Of a DNA stretch of 11,518 nt, positions 1-6,936 are shown piece by piece. Location: NCBI GenBank assembly GCA_001275005.1, contig JWZX01000458.1:1-11518 (forward strand), read 5' to 3'. The position numbers and the translations under genes were made by a program. Under the pieces are notes generated by a model. The model made no database searches. It saw nothing but the letters and a program-made list of their open reading frames with translations, and was not told the DNA's origin. The stretch comes from Chrysochromulina tobinii (lineage: Eukaryota > Haptophyta > Prymnesiales > Chrysochromulinaceae). Position 1 is the stretch's first letter, and every line of letters starts with the position of its first letter.

Positions 1-160
1 GCGGCGCCGGCGCCGGCGCCGGCGGCGGCGGCGGCGGCGGCGGTACGCGCTGCAAGCCAATGGCTGCAAGCCATTGGTGCGGTAAACCTCCTCCTTTGAG
101 CAGAGGAAAGCCGGGCGGTGCCGGCGCCGGCGCCGGCGCCGGCGGCGGCCCCCCCCCCTC
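1..160. repeat. Duplicated GCCGGC/GGC low-complexity blocks flanking a hairpin, plus a C10 run
   Basis: Two near-identical blocks of (GCCGGC)n followed by (GGC)n lie at 1-43 and about 119-149. Between them is a perfect hairpin: ccaatggct (57-65), loop gca, agccattgg (69-77). The same site also holds a 13-nt direct repeat with one mismatch (51-63 and 65-77). A run of ten C sits at 149-158. On the minus strand this encodes the Gly-Ala tail of the large gene. Because of the homopolymer, an indel here would alter the predicted C-terminal frame. Confidence 0.8.
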
Positions 161-3100
161 TGCAGCCTGGGCCGCGATCTGCGCTCGTTCCACATCCAAC
201 TGACGCGCCCGAGTCTCTTCTTCCGCTTTGGCAATCTTCGTGCGAAGAGCGGCCATGTCAGCAGCATGTGTAGCATCAAGTTGCTCCTCAAGAAGAGTGT
301 GCTCTGCTTCGAGTCGCTGTTTGACCTGGGCCTTAGCAAGAGTTGTCTGCTCTTCCTCCCAGGGCTGCAGCTTCTCATTCAGTAGTTGCAAGCGACGGCG
401 CTCACTCTCGTCCACCACAGTGCGGCGCAATCTATTGGCGGCGTCCTCGAGGCACTCCATACAGATAAGTTGATTGCATTGAGGCTCTGCGACACTCTCG
501 TTGTCGATCACGGCCTCCTTGAACGAGAATGCCGTGTGCGGCACGCACGCCACACAGAGAACACGCGCACAGCGCTTGCACTGCCGAGGAGCGAAGGGTG
601 GCGGCGCCGTCTGTCCACAGCATTCACAATGGCCTCGGATTGCTGTGTCTCGTCCGACCTTGAGCTCAGCTTCGGTGCACAGGCCGATAGCGAGTCCGTT
701 CTCCAGAATGCGCGCGTGTTCAGCTCTGGGTGCGTAGCTCATGGCCGCATATTGCCGCAACTGCTCCCGAATCGCATCTTGCCACTCTTGCAACTCGACT
801 GATGCGTTGTGTGCATTAGTACGGAGCACGACTTTTTCAGCTATTTCAGCAGCGTGGCTCCCATCCCCTTGGTCTGAACTGGGAGTCGTCAGGGTCAACT
901 GGTCTCGAGTCAGCAGCACCGCTGTGTGCGGACGGAAGCGAAACTGACCGAGCGGCTCGTTCTTCGAGTCATTCCTGTACCAGCTGAGCCGATCCTTGAA
1001 CAGCACCATGTACCACCGCGGAGCATCCGTGCGGCGGTTGCAGATGATCAAGAAGCCCTCCTTGAGGTGTGACCGGGGCCGCTCGGTTGGTGGCAGGACG
1101 GCCTCACCTTGACCACCTAAACCACCTTGACCACCTTGAGCCCGTTGACGCACCACCGCTTCACGGCGCTGACGCCAATCGCACACTTCGCCATCACCAA
1201 TGCGCCCGCCTTCTACCGCCTGTTGAATCGCGGACAGAGCGGCCTGGTTGGGAATGAGCAGCTCAAGAAGCATTTGGCCTCCCTTCGGTGAGTTGATGGT
1301 GTCACGAACTTGTACGTGGCCGCAACATGCGTCGTCACCATGAGCAGGCTGATGCGTAGCAGCAATGCGCTCGTGCTCGGCTTCAAAGTGCCGCAAGATG
1401 TATTCTCGCTCGTATGTATGCCCATCCACAGCAACAACTGGATCGACCATCAGCTCTCCATCCAGCATGCATTGGCACTGCATCGAGTTGCGCTCGTTGT
1501 CGGTCAGCGGTACTGTCAGCATCAGCGGCATCGCGCTGAATTGGCGCATGTATGCCAGCTGCCAGTCCCCCGGATCCACATCATCGAGGTGCACCACCGG
1601 AAAGCGGCGACAGAGCGCGATGCACAAGGATTGCACGCAGTCAAAGCGCAAGGCGTGGGCACCAGCCAGCCTGCGCGATGAGTTCGGGTGCGAGTCCAAC
1701 AGAAAGCACGGTGTACTGGTGTCTGCTCCGATGACGCAAAGCACCGTCTCCGGCGGCTTCGTAAGCACGTAGCTGGCTGCCATGTGCGGTGCAGCCGGCG
1801 ACTGAAGCGCTTGCATGAAGCACGCTGCCCGCTCATCTTCGCTGCCTGACAGCAAGTATTCGCTGCAAGTGCCGCGGAATAGTTTCTGTCGCAGCTCGTG
1901 AGTCGCAGGTAACGCATCCATGACTTCGCTTAAAGAGCGGTGCTGAGATGCTGGATTACGGCTGAGCGCCCGAACGTGAGCGTCCACTCCCTGTTTGACC
2001 ACCCGAACAAGCGCATCTGAAAGCTCAGCTGAGTTGAGGTGTGGAGGGCTCAAAGTAAGGCTGCCAGGTTGCGCAACTAAGCCCACACCAAACGTGCAAA
2101 GCCTCTGAAGCATTTCGAGCGCTCCAAAGCAGGCGATCGTAGTGCAGGCGGACTTCCCTTCGACAGCTGTGTACTGACTGACAGGAGCCATGGCAACGAC
2201 GCGTCCGAAACGGCGCTCATCCTGTAGGGCCTGCGCAGCCTCCTGAATCTGGGTGTCGTTCTCCAAGGGGTTGACTCCGAAGCAGAAGCAGAAGCAGATC
2301 CTCTCGCGTGCAGAGTCGATGAAGAGCGTAATCGGGTTGTCGTCCTCTCGCAGCTCTGCCTCGTGCGACTCTGGGATCGCGATCTGCATGCCGCTCATCA
2401 TCTCCCGGACGTGCTCGTCGGTCTTGCCGACGATCGGCAGCATCGTCGTCTTGTCCTTCTTGTTGGTCACCGCCACGTCGGGCGACGCGAGGAATTTGGA
2501 CATCTCCGCCGGCGTCTTGGTCGACATCTCCAGCAGGGCCTCTCGGTCCTTGTGCGTCGCGTTGTGGATGCACACGACGGTGACACGTGACTCGCCCGCC
2601 CTTGCCGGGCGCACGCCCTGCGGCGTCACCTTCTGCATCGCGCACCAGCCCTCCATTGTCGTCCAGAACCGCGTGCGGTACATGGTGTCGAGCAGGATCA
2701 GCACCTTGGCCGTCAGGTAGAGGTCGGCGATCGCCTTGAGCATGAGGTCGAACTCGGCCTTCTCCGCGGGCGTGCGGTCGTCCTCATCCGGCGATAAGCC
2801 GCTCGAGCGTTGAGGCATGCACGAGTAGTCGAACCAGACGAACTGGATCTCGGGGTGGGCCAGCAGGTGCGCCTTGATCGCCGCCAGCTGCGCGCCGGTC
2901 TCGTCGGGCGTCGCGGGGTCTTCCCACCTGTGGCTGACGAAGAGGACGCTCTCGATCAGCCCCTTGCCCTGGAAGGCGTCGTTCAGGTCGATGAGCACCT
3001 TCACGAGCAGTTTCGAGTCGCGCATCTCCTGCATACGCTGCAGCTGCGTGGCGGTCAGGTCCAGCACGGTGGCGCGGGTCAAAAAGTAGAAGCCGGGCTT

Positions 3101-3172
3101 GAGCGGGTCCCACGCCGTCTCAATGGCCGCCTTGTCCGCATGCGCCTCCAGGGCAGACTTCGTGAAAAGCAT
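1..3172 (-). CDS. Large multidomain U-box protein with SHRWE module, possible cysteine peptidase, PH, FYVE-like finger and coiled coil (partial, runs off left edge)
   Basis: One frame is open from the ATG at 3172 to position 1 (at least 1,057 codons). Domains by residue: 70-240 an algal-type module with FVSHRWEDP (78-86), WFDYSCMPQ (113-121) and RFWTTMEGW (168-176), which I recognise but cannot name; about 300-540 a possible papain-like peptidase with Q333, C343 (in GKSACTTIAC) and D493-S-H495; 563-655 a U-box (MVDPVVAVDGHTYERE, then LIPNQAALSAI), the fold of ubiquitin E3 ligases; 679-689 a Gln-Gly-Gly linker; 703-806 a PH domain with the usual C-terminal helix Trp (W797); 849-907 a FYVE-like finger (C849/C852, C865/C868, C873/C876, C904/C907); 919-1004 a charged coiled coil; 1005-1057 Gly/Ala-rich. 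Inferred role: a membrane-recruited ubiquitin regulator. The frame stays open without a Met up to 3295, so an upstream exon is possible. No intron is needed. The 3' end lies outside the window. Confidence 0.82.
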   Translation of the reverse strand, partial: MLFTKSALEAHADKAAIETAWDPLKPGFYFLTRATVLDLTATQLQRMQEMRDSKLLVKVLIDLNDAFQGKGLIESVLFVSHRWEDPATPDETGAQLAAIKAHLLAHPEIQFVWFDYSCMPQRSSGLSPDEDDRTPAEKAEFDLMLKAIADLYLTAKVLILLDTMYRTRFWTTMEGWCAMQKVTPQGVRPARAGESRVTVVCIHNATHKDREALLEMSTKTPAEMSKFLASPDVAVTNKKDKTTMLPIVGKTDEHVREMMSGMQIAIPESHEAELREDDNPITLFIDSARERICFCFCFGVNPLENDTQIQEAAQALQDERRFGRVVAMAPVSQYTAVEGKSACTTIACFGALEMLQRLCTFGVGLVAQPGSLTLSPPHLNSAELSDALVRVVKQGVDAHVRALSRNPASQHRSLSEVMDALPATHELRQKLFRGTCSEYLLSGSEDERAACFMQALQSPAAPHMAASYVLTKPPETVLCVIGADTSTPCFLLDSHPNSSRRLAGAHALRFDCVQSLCIALCRRFPVVHLDDVDPGDWQLAYMRQFSAMPLMLTVPLTDNERNSMQCQCMLDGELMVDPVVAVDGHTYEREYILRHFEAEHERIAATHQPAHGDDACCGHVQVRDTINSPKGGQMLLELLIPNQAALSAIQQAVEGGRIGDGEVCDWRQRREAVVRQRAQGGQGGLGGQGEAVLPPTERPRSHLKEGFLIICNRRTDAPRWYMVLFKDRLSWYRNDSKNEPLGQFRFRPHTAVLLTRDQLTLTTPSSDQGDGSHAAEIAEKVVLRTNAHNASVELQEWQDAIREQLRQYAAMSYAPRAEHARILENGLAIGLCTEAELKVGRDTAIRGHCECCGQTAPPPFAPRQCKRCARVLCVACVPHTAFSFKEAVIDNESVAEPQCNQLICMECLEDAANRLRRTVVDESERRRLQLLNEKLQPWEEEQTTLAKAQVKQRLEAEHTLLEEQLDATHAADMAALRTKIAKAEEETRARQLDVERAQIAAQAAEGGGPPPAPAPAPAPPGFPLLKGGGLPHQWLAAIGLQRVPPPPPPPPAPAPAP
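1105..1139 (-). repeat. Short coding tandem repeat (Gln-Gly-Gly linker)
   Basis: A 9-bp unit of the type ccaccttga is repeated about four times. On the minus strand it encodes a QGGQGGLGGQG linker between the U-box and the PH domain. The plus-strand unit resembles the ccttgatcac decamers in the last intron of the right-hand gene, but simple sequence convergence is enough to explain that. Confidence 0.7.
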
Positions 3173-3201
3173 GGGAGTGACAACTTTCTTGGCACCGCGA
3201 G

Positions 3202-3264
3202 GTGTGAACGTTAACACGACAGGCGCGACAATGTGTGAACGTGGTAACACGACAGACGCGTCAA
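3202..3264. repeat. Two-copy 31-bp tandem repeat just upstream of the large U-box gene start
   Basis: Copies lie at 3202-3231 and 3233-3264. They share gtgtgaacg, then taacacgaca, then a GACGCG/GGCGCG end. The second copy has a 2-nt insertion (gg). The repeat sits 30 to 92 nt upstream of the proposed ATG at 3172, so it lies in the 5' UTR or core promoter. A regulatory function is possible but not shown. Confidence 0.7.
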
Positions 3265-3601
3265 CCGGCGCTGCGGCACTGTTACTGCCCGCTCGTTAGA
3301 AGTCACACAGACACACATTCACAATCACACATACACATTACATGTAAGTTCATTACTAGCCTGGCCAAAATCGATTGACGTGCCCTTGTCAAGCCCAAAA
3401 CACCAAAAAACTCGTCGGAGAAGGGCCGCGCGCCGGACATTACATCGAAGCCTTCGCGCAATTTAACGAGTCTGTTTCAACGCCCGCCATGTGCTCCTCG
3501 TGTGTCCCACGTTGTCCGCCTTCTCACGTGCGCGTTTGTGCTAGCCTGCCGCGTGCGGGTCTCCACAGACCACAGTTCGGAACAGAGTTCAACTGTACTT
3601 G

Positions 3602-3669
3602 CCCCCGGGGCTCCCGCCCCAGACCCCAGCTCCCCCCCACCCTGCCCCCCAAACCTCAGTTTACACCCC
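3602..3669 (-). other. G-rich tract with G-quadruplex potential, 3' of the glucosyltransferase gene
   Basis: On the minus strand there are eight G-runs of 3 to 7 within 68 nt (complements of the C-runs at 3602-3606, 3613-3615, 3617-3620, 3624-3627, 3632-3638, 3640-3642, 3645-3650 and 3666-3669). This exceeds the usual four-run quadruplex pattern. It begins about 60 nt past the stop of the upstream minus-strand gene, so it would lie in the 3' UTR or termination zone of that transcript. Confidence 0.6.
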
Positions 3670-3730
3670 AGCTGGCACGGCCCCTGACTGGCCGCCCTCC
3701 TAGCCAAAAAAAACTTCGAAAGCGTGTCCT

Positions 3731-5467
3731 TCATCCCCAACAAGGTCGGGGTCCAGCACGACGAGCACGCGCCTCGAGCTGGACAACGGCCGCGGCTGCG
3801 CCGTCCTCGGCACGTAGCCTCTCGCCGAGGGAAGTCGCACGCTCGCGGATCTGCGTGTCGCTGATGACAAGCGTGATTGCCGCCGCCAGCCTGTCAGCCG
3901 TGAGCCGCGCCTGCGGGATCGGCTCGCTGCCAACGCCGAGCTGGAAAACGCGCTGGCCCCAGAAGGGCTGGTCGGCGAAGAAGGGGCAGACGATTGCCGG
4001 CTTCCCCGCGAGCAGGCCTGCGGCCGTCGTGCCCGCGCCGCCATGGTGCACAACCGCGGCCATGCGCGGGAAGAGCCAGCTGTGCGGAGCGCGCTCGAGG
4101 ACGAAGACGCTCTCTGGCAAGTCGGCGGTGGGCCCCATCGCGCCCCAGCCCGTCGCGACGACGCCACGCACGCCCGCGGCGGTCAAAGCGGCAATGGCGA
4201 GGCGCGTGAGCGCCGCTGGGTCGCTGCTCTTCATCGAACCGAAGCCAATGTAGACCGGAGCAGCGCCGGCCGCGAGGAAGCGAGCGAGCGCCTCCGGCGG
4301 CTGCCAGGCGTCGGTTGCAGGCAGCGGCCAAAAGCCGGTGGCGACCGCCCACGCAGGCCAGTCTGCCGGTCTCGGGATGACGTGAGCCGAATGCGCGTGC
4401 AGCACCAGAAGCTCATCGCCATTTGCCTGCGTGAGCGGGCTGCTCGACGGTGGGCTTGGCGGGAGGCCAACCGAGGCGCGCCATTCGCGCGAGTAAGCGG
4501 CGGTGCCCATTGTGACGAGCGCCAGGAAGGCGGCGTACGTGCTTCGGTTGTACCATGGCGAGTGGAAGGGCAAGCTCGGCGCGAGCATGTGGCAAACCTC
4601 GCCCGTGGGCACGTAAAGCGGCTGCAGCGCCACGAGCACGGCCGGCACGCCGAGCATCTCAGCGAAGTGAGGCGCGCCCATCGCCTTCGGGTGGTAGATG
4701 ATCACGTCTGGCTTGCAAGCCTTGCACGCTACCCACGACTCGTTGATGGCCTGGGTCTGGAGCTGGCCTGCCTCCTGCATGAGTGTACGCACCTTTCGGA
4801 AGTACTCGATGCAGCTCTCCTTGCCACCGTCGACCACGCCTTTCCCCGCGTCGGTGTCGATCAGCTTCAAAATGCCATCCGACGCAAAGCCGTACCTGAG
4901 GCCGTGCGCCTCGACAAATGGCTTGAAGCGCTCGGCGGTACACACCGTCACTTCGTGCCCGGCGGCGCGCAGCGCAATGCCCAGTGCGACGAAGGGCTCG
5001 ACGTCGCCGTGTGTGCCGAAGGTGTTGATAAAGAAAGTGAGGTGCGGCTCCTCGACGGCAGGGGTGGGTGTCTTCGCGACGACGGTGCGACCCGTCACAG
5101 CGTACTCTTTTCGTTCAGTGACGAGGATGAGATGGAAGCCGGCGCCGGTATGGACGGGCCCCTGCACCACGCCAATCGGTGCCGACCAGCACACCTCGTC
5201 GAATTTGGGAGCATTGGTGCCCGGCCCGAAGCTGCCGAGAGAGCCACCTTTCTTGCTCGAGGGGCACGTGCTGTGCTGCTGGGCCAGCTCTGCGAACTTG
5301 AGCTGCAGTGTCTCCAAGCTGAGCTCCGAACCGGCCAGGTTGTCAAACTCCTTCTTCAGCTTGGTGCACACGGCCTCTTCAGCCACGAGAATATGGCTAA
5401 CACTCACTTCCATGGATCCAGTCATCAGGATGCTGTGGTTCAGTGCTGTCGAAGCTGCTGGTACCAT
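3731..5467 (-). CDS. Parvulin-type prolyl isomerase fused to a sterol 3-beta-glucosyltransferase-like enzyme (578 aa)
   Basis: Residues 20-120 are a PpiC/parvulin domain: SHILV with H25, then HSTCPSSKKGGSLGSFGPG with C68, and GFHLILV with H112. These match the catalytic-pocket His, Cys and His of the Pin1/parvulin family. From residue 142 to about 560 is a GT-B glycosyltransferase. It has INTFGTHGDVEPFVALGIAL at the N-domain start and HHGGAGTTAAGLLAGKPAIV...ADQPFWG (474-504), the donor-site signature of UGT80/Atg26-type UDP-glucose:sterol glucosyltransferases. Expected activity is transfer of glucose to a sterol or similar lipid; the isomerase could help fold or regulate it (inference). No signal peptide is evident. 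The ATG at 5467 is the first in frame; the frame extends to 5545, where there is a stop. A pyrimidine-rich stretch ending in AG just upstream could be a splice acceptor, so an extra 5' exon is possible. Confidence 0.9.
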   Translation of the reverse strand: MVPAASTALNHSILMTGSMEVSVSHILVAEEAVCTKLKKEFDNLAGSELSLETLQLKFAELAQQHSTCPSSKKGGSLGSFGPGTNAPKFDEVCWSAPIGVVQGPVHTGAGFHLILVTERKEYAVTGRTVVAKTPTPAVEEPHLTFFINTFGTHGDVEPFVALGIALRAAGHEVTVCTAERFKPFVEAHGLRYGFASDGILKLIDTDAGKGVVDGGKESCIEYFRKVRTLMQEAGQLQTQAINESWVACKACKPDVIIYHPKAMGAPHFAEMLGVPAVLVALQPLYVPTGEVCHMLAPSLPFHSPWYNRSTYAAFLALVTMGTAAYSREWRASVGLPPSPPSSSPLTQANGDELLVLHAHSAHVIPRPADWPAWAVATGFWPLPATDAWQPPEALARFLAAGAAPVYIGFGSMKSSDPAALTRLAIAALTAAGVRGVVATGWGAMGPTADLPESVFVLERAPHSWLFPRMAAVVHHGGAGTTAAGLLAGKPAIVCPFFADQPFWGQRVFQLGVGSEPIPQARLTADRLAAAITLVISDTQIRERATSLGERLRAEDGAAAAVVQLEARARRAGPRPCWG

Positions 5468-5580
5468 GGTAGACAAAATCCTGGTGTTCCCAGAGAAAAG
5501 TGGGTGAAACCCCTTTCTGGTAGCCCGGCTGAGAGCACCAATAATTCAACTTTTTGTCCTCCAACCTTTTTCGAGCGCAA

Positions 5581-5596
5581 CGCGCGCATGCGCGCG
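5581..5596. repeat. Perfect 16-bp alternating purine-pyrimidine palindrome
   Basis: The sequence cgcgcgcatgcgcgcg is its own reverse complement and alternates purine and pyrimidine throughout, a pattern prone to Z-DNA. It lies about 115 nt upstream of the glucosyltransferase ATG. Confidence 0.8.
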
Positions 5597-5931
5597 CCTC
5601 CGCGTCCCGCTGCGGCCGGCTCCAGGCGCGTCGGAGGACGGTGCTGCTCACCAACCATCTCTCCATTTGCCATCGACCTGCGCGCCCCCTTCGCCGCGCG
5701 CCTTGACGCGCGCGCGCTACGGAGGAGATGCGCTCGGACTCCCAAGTCGGGCCAGCTCGTGCCTGCGCAGCACGGATCAAAGGCGCGGAGTGCGCGCGCG
5801 TGCTGTGCAGGTGCGGCGGCGATGGCGCCGACGCAGCGCGCCGCGCGGCGCAACCGGCGCCGAATGTGGTGCTTCGGCCTGCGGCTTGACACCCACGGAT
5901 GCGGCGGCGGCGATGGAAGCCACCACTTGTG

Positions 5932-5962
5932 CTCGACACCGTCGTAATGCGACGGTGTCGAG
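5932..5962. repeat. Perfect inverted repeat, 13-nt arms, 5-nt loop
   Basis: The left arm ctcgacaccgtcg (5932-5944), loop taatg and right arm cgacggtgtcgag (5950-5962) pair perfectly. G-T wobble pairs could extend the stem by two more positions. It is about 465 nt upstream of the glucosyltransferase start. Confidence 0.85.
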
Positions 5963-6122
5963 TGCGTCTTTGCGTTCCCCACGGGGGCGCGCGCCATCGG
6001 GCGCGTCGGTGCACGCAGGTTCGACGCCGCCGGCGTCTCCAACGCCGCCCCGACGGGCACGGTAGCAAAAGGAAGCGTCGGCGCATTGCAAGGCGATGTG
6101 GGACGGCGTCCGAGCAGAACCG

Positions 6123-6210
6123 GGGGAGGCGACGACGGCGCGATTGTCTCCACGCGCCGCGCCCCGCCACCTAGTCTCCACGCGCCGCGCCCCGCCATCG
6201 TCGCCTCCCC
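6123..6210. repeat. 18-nt inverted repeat enclosing two copies of a 28-bp tandem repeat
   Basis: The arms are 6123-6140 and 6193-6210, pairing with a single mismatch. Between them is a 28-bp direct repeat starting at 6146 and again at 6174 (unit begins tctccacgcgccgcgccccg). The arrangement looks like a miniature inverted-repeat element or a recombination product. I see no target-site duplication and cannot assign a family. Confidence 0.6.
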
Positions 6211-6375
6211 GCCTGGTGCGTGATGCGTAACCCACAGAGGCTGCTGCCTCGCACCGATGCCGGCGCGGCTGCGGCGTGCGCCGCAGGCATGCGCCCGCCG
6301 CCGACCCGCCCGGCTGCGTGGGAGGCGTCCGTAGGTGGCGTCCGCGGTGTCCGCTGACCGGGTCCGGGTGCGTGT

Positions 6376-6440
6376 GTTCCGCGGGCTTTTTCGAGCGCGA
6401 GCGCGGGGGTTGAGTTCCGCGGCTTCTTCGAGCGCGCGCG
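6376..6440. repeat. Imperfect direct repeat with a TTTTTCGAGCGC-type core
   Basis: Two copies of gttccgcgg followed by a pyrimidine run and cgagcgc lie at 6376-6403 and 6414-6440. A third tttttcgagcgc lies at 5567-5578 near the glucosyltransferase gene. Three occurrences in one divergent spacer make it a weak candidate regulatory motif. Confidence 0.45.
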
Positions 6441-6936
6441 ACGCGCCGCGGGAGAGGGGACGAGTACGTGGTTCGTGTGACGTGAGACGTGACCGGTCGT
6501 GTTACTTCTGAAATTGACTCTAAAATAGAGTTGGGAATGAACCGACACAGCGCCGCTCGATGGAACACCAGCCCCTTGGCCTTGGCCCCCTAATGAAAAC
6601 CGCACTTGCGCTTTCTAATTATCGACAAGTAAAGGTGCACTTGAATGCTAAATGATTCTCATCACAAACAATTACTGTACCCTACTCGTAGCGGTTGTTC
6701 CGTCCCCGCCCAATAGGCGTCGACGAAACCAGTCGCCTCGTGGGAGGCACGCGGCGCGTATCTTAATGACTAAACTCACCGAGTCAAACTTAGAATTGAC
6801 AAGCTCAGGCGTGAAATATTTCTTTTTGGCCTGCACCCTTTCGCGACTCGCGCGCGGCCCCCACGCTGCTCCTCAGCTCGATTTGGGGCACGTGCACGGG
6901 GGCTGCTTCGAGGCGGCACAAGTTGGACGCTCCGTC

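Larger units (their letters stand above)
3173..3730. other. Spacer between two minus-strand genes
   Basis: This stretch holds the presumed 5' flank of the large U-box gene and the presumed 3' flank of the parvulin-glucosyltransferase gene. I see no convincing coding frame. It contains a 31-bp tandem repeat (3202-3264), a CA-rich microsatellite-like stretch (3303-3342), and a C-rich plus strand at 3602-3669. A run of eight A (T on the minus strand) lies at about 3707-3714, just after the upstream gene's stop. No clear TATA box or AATAAA was found. Confidence 0.6.
5468..6936. other. Divergent GC-rich spacer with structured repeats
   Basis: This region separates the minus-strand glucosyltransferase gene from the plus-strand repeat-protein gene, so it should contain both promoters. 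Several long open frames cross it on both strands, but they are arginine/alanine-rich, mutually overlapping and match no family I recognise. They are best explained by GC content. The stretch from about 6500 to 6840 is clearly less GC-rich. It contains a small inverted repeat (actcta-aaa-tagagt, 6517-6531) that is a loose TATA-like candidate. A G-box-like gcacgtgc lies at 6888-6895, about 45 nt before the preferred start of the next gene. Confidence 0.6.

Noticed and set aside
228-1823. Small plus-strand and alternative-frame minus-strand open frames across the left 1.8 kb
   Set aside because: They are shadows of the long minus-strand U-box protein frame, which carries the domains.
5465-5476. 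TTG at 5476 as the start of the parvulin-glucosyltransferase protein
   Set aside because: The context is eukaryotic; the in-frame ATG at 5467 is three codons downstream and costs no domain sequence.
4043-5947. 634-codon plus-strand open frame antisense to the glucosyltransferase gene
   Set aside because: It mirrors the real minus-strand gene in GC-rich DNA, is Arg/Ala/His-rich and shows no recognisable domain. The minus-strand frame has clear enzyme signatures.
5397-6605. Several overlapping minus-strand open frames of 144-263 codons in the divergent spacer
   Set aside because: They overlap each other in different frames, are dominated by Arg, Ala and Pro, and cross hairpins and tandem repeats. 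GC content explains their openness. One could still hold a short 5' exon of the glucosyltransferase gene, but I could not find a frame-consistent junction.
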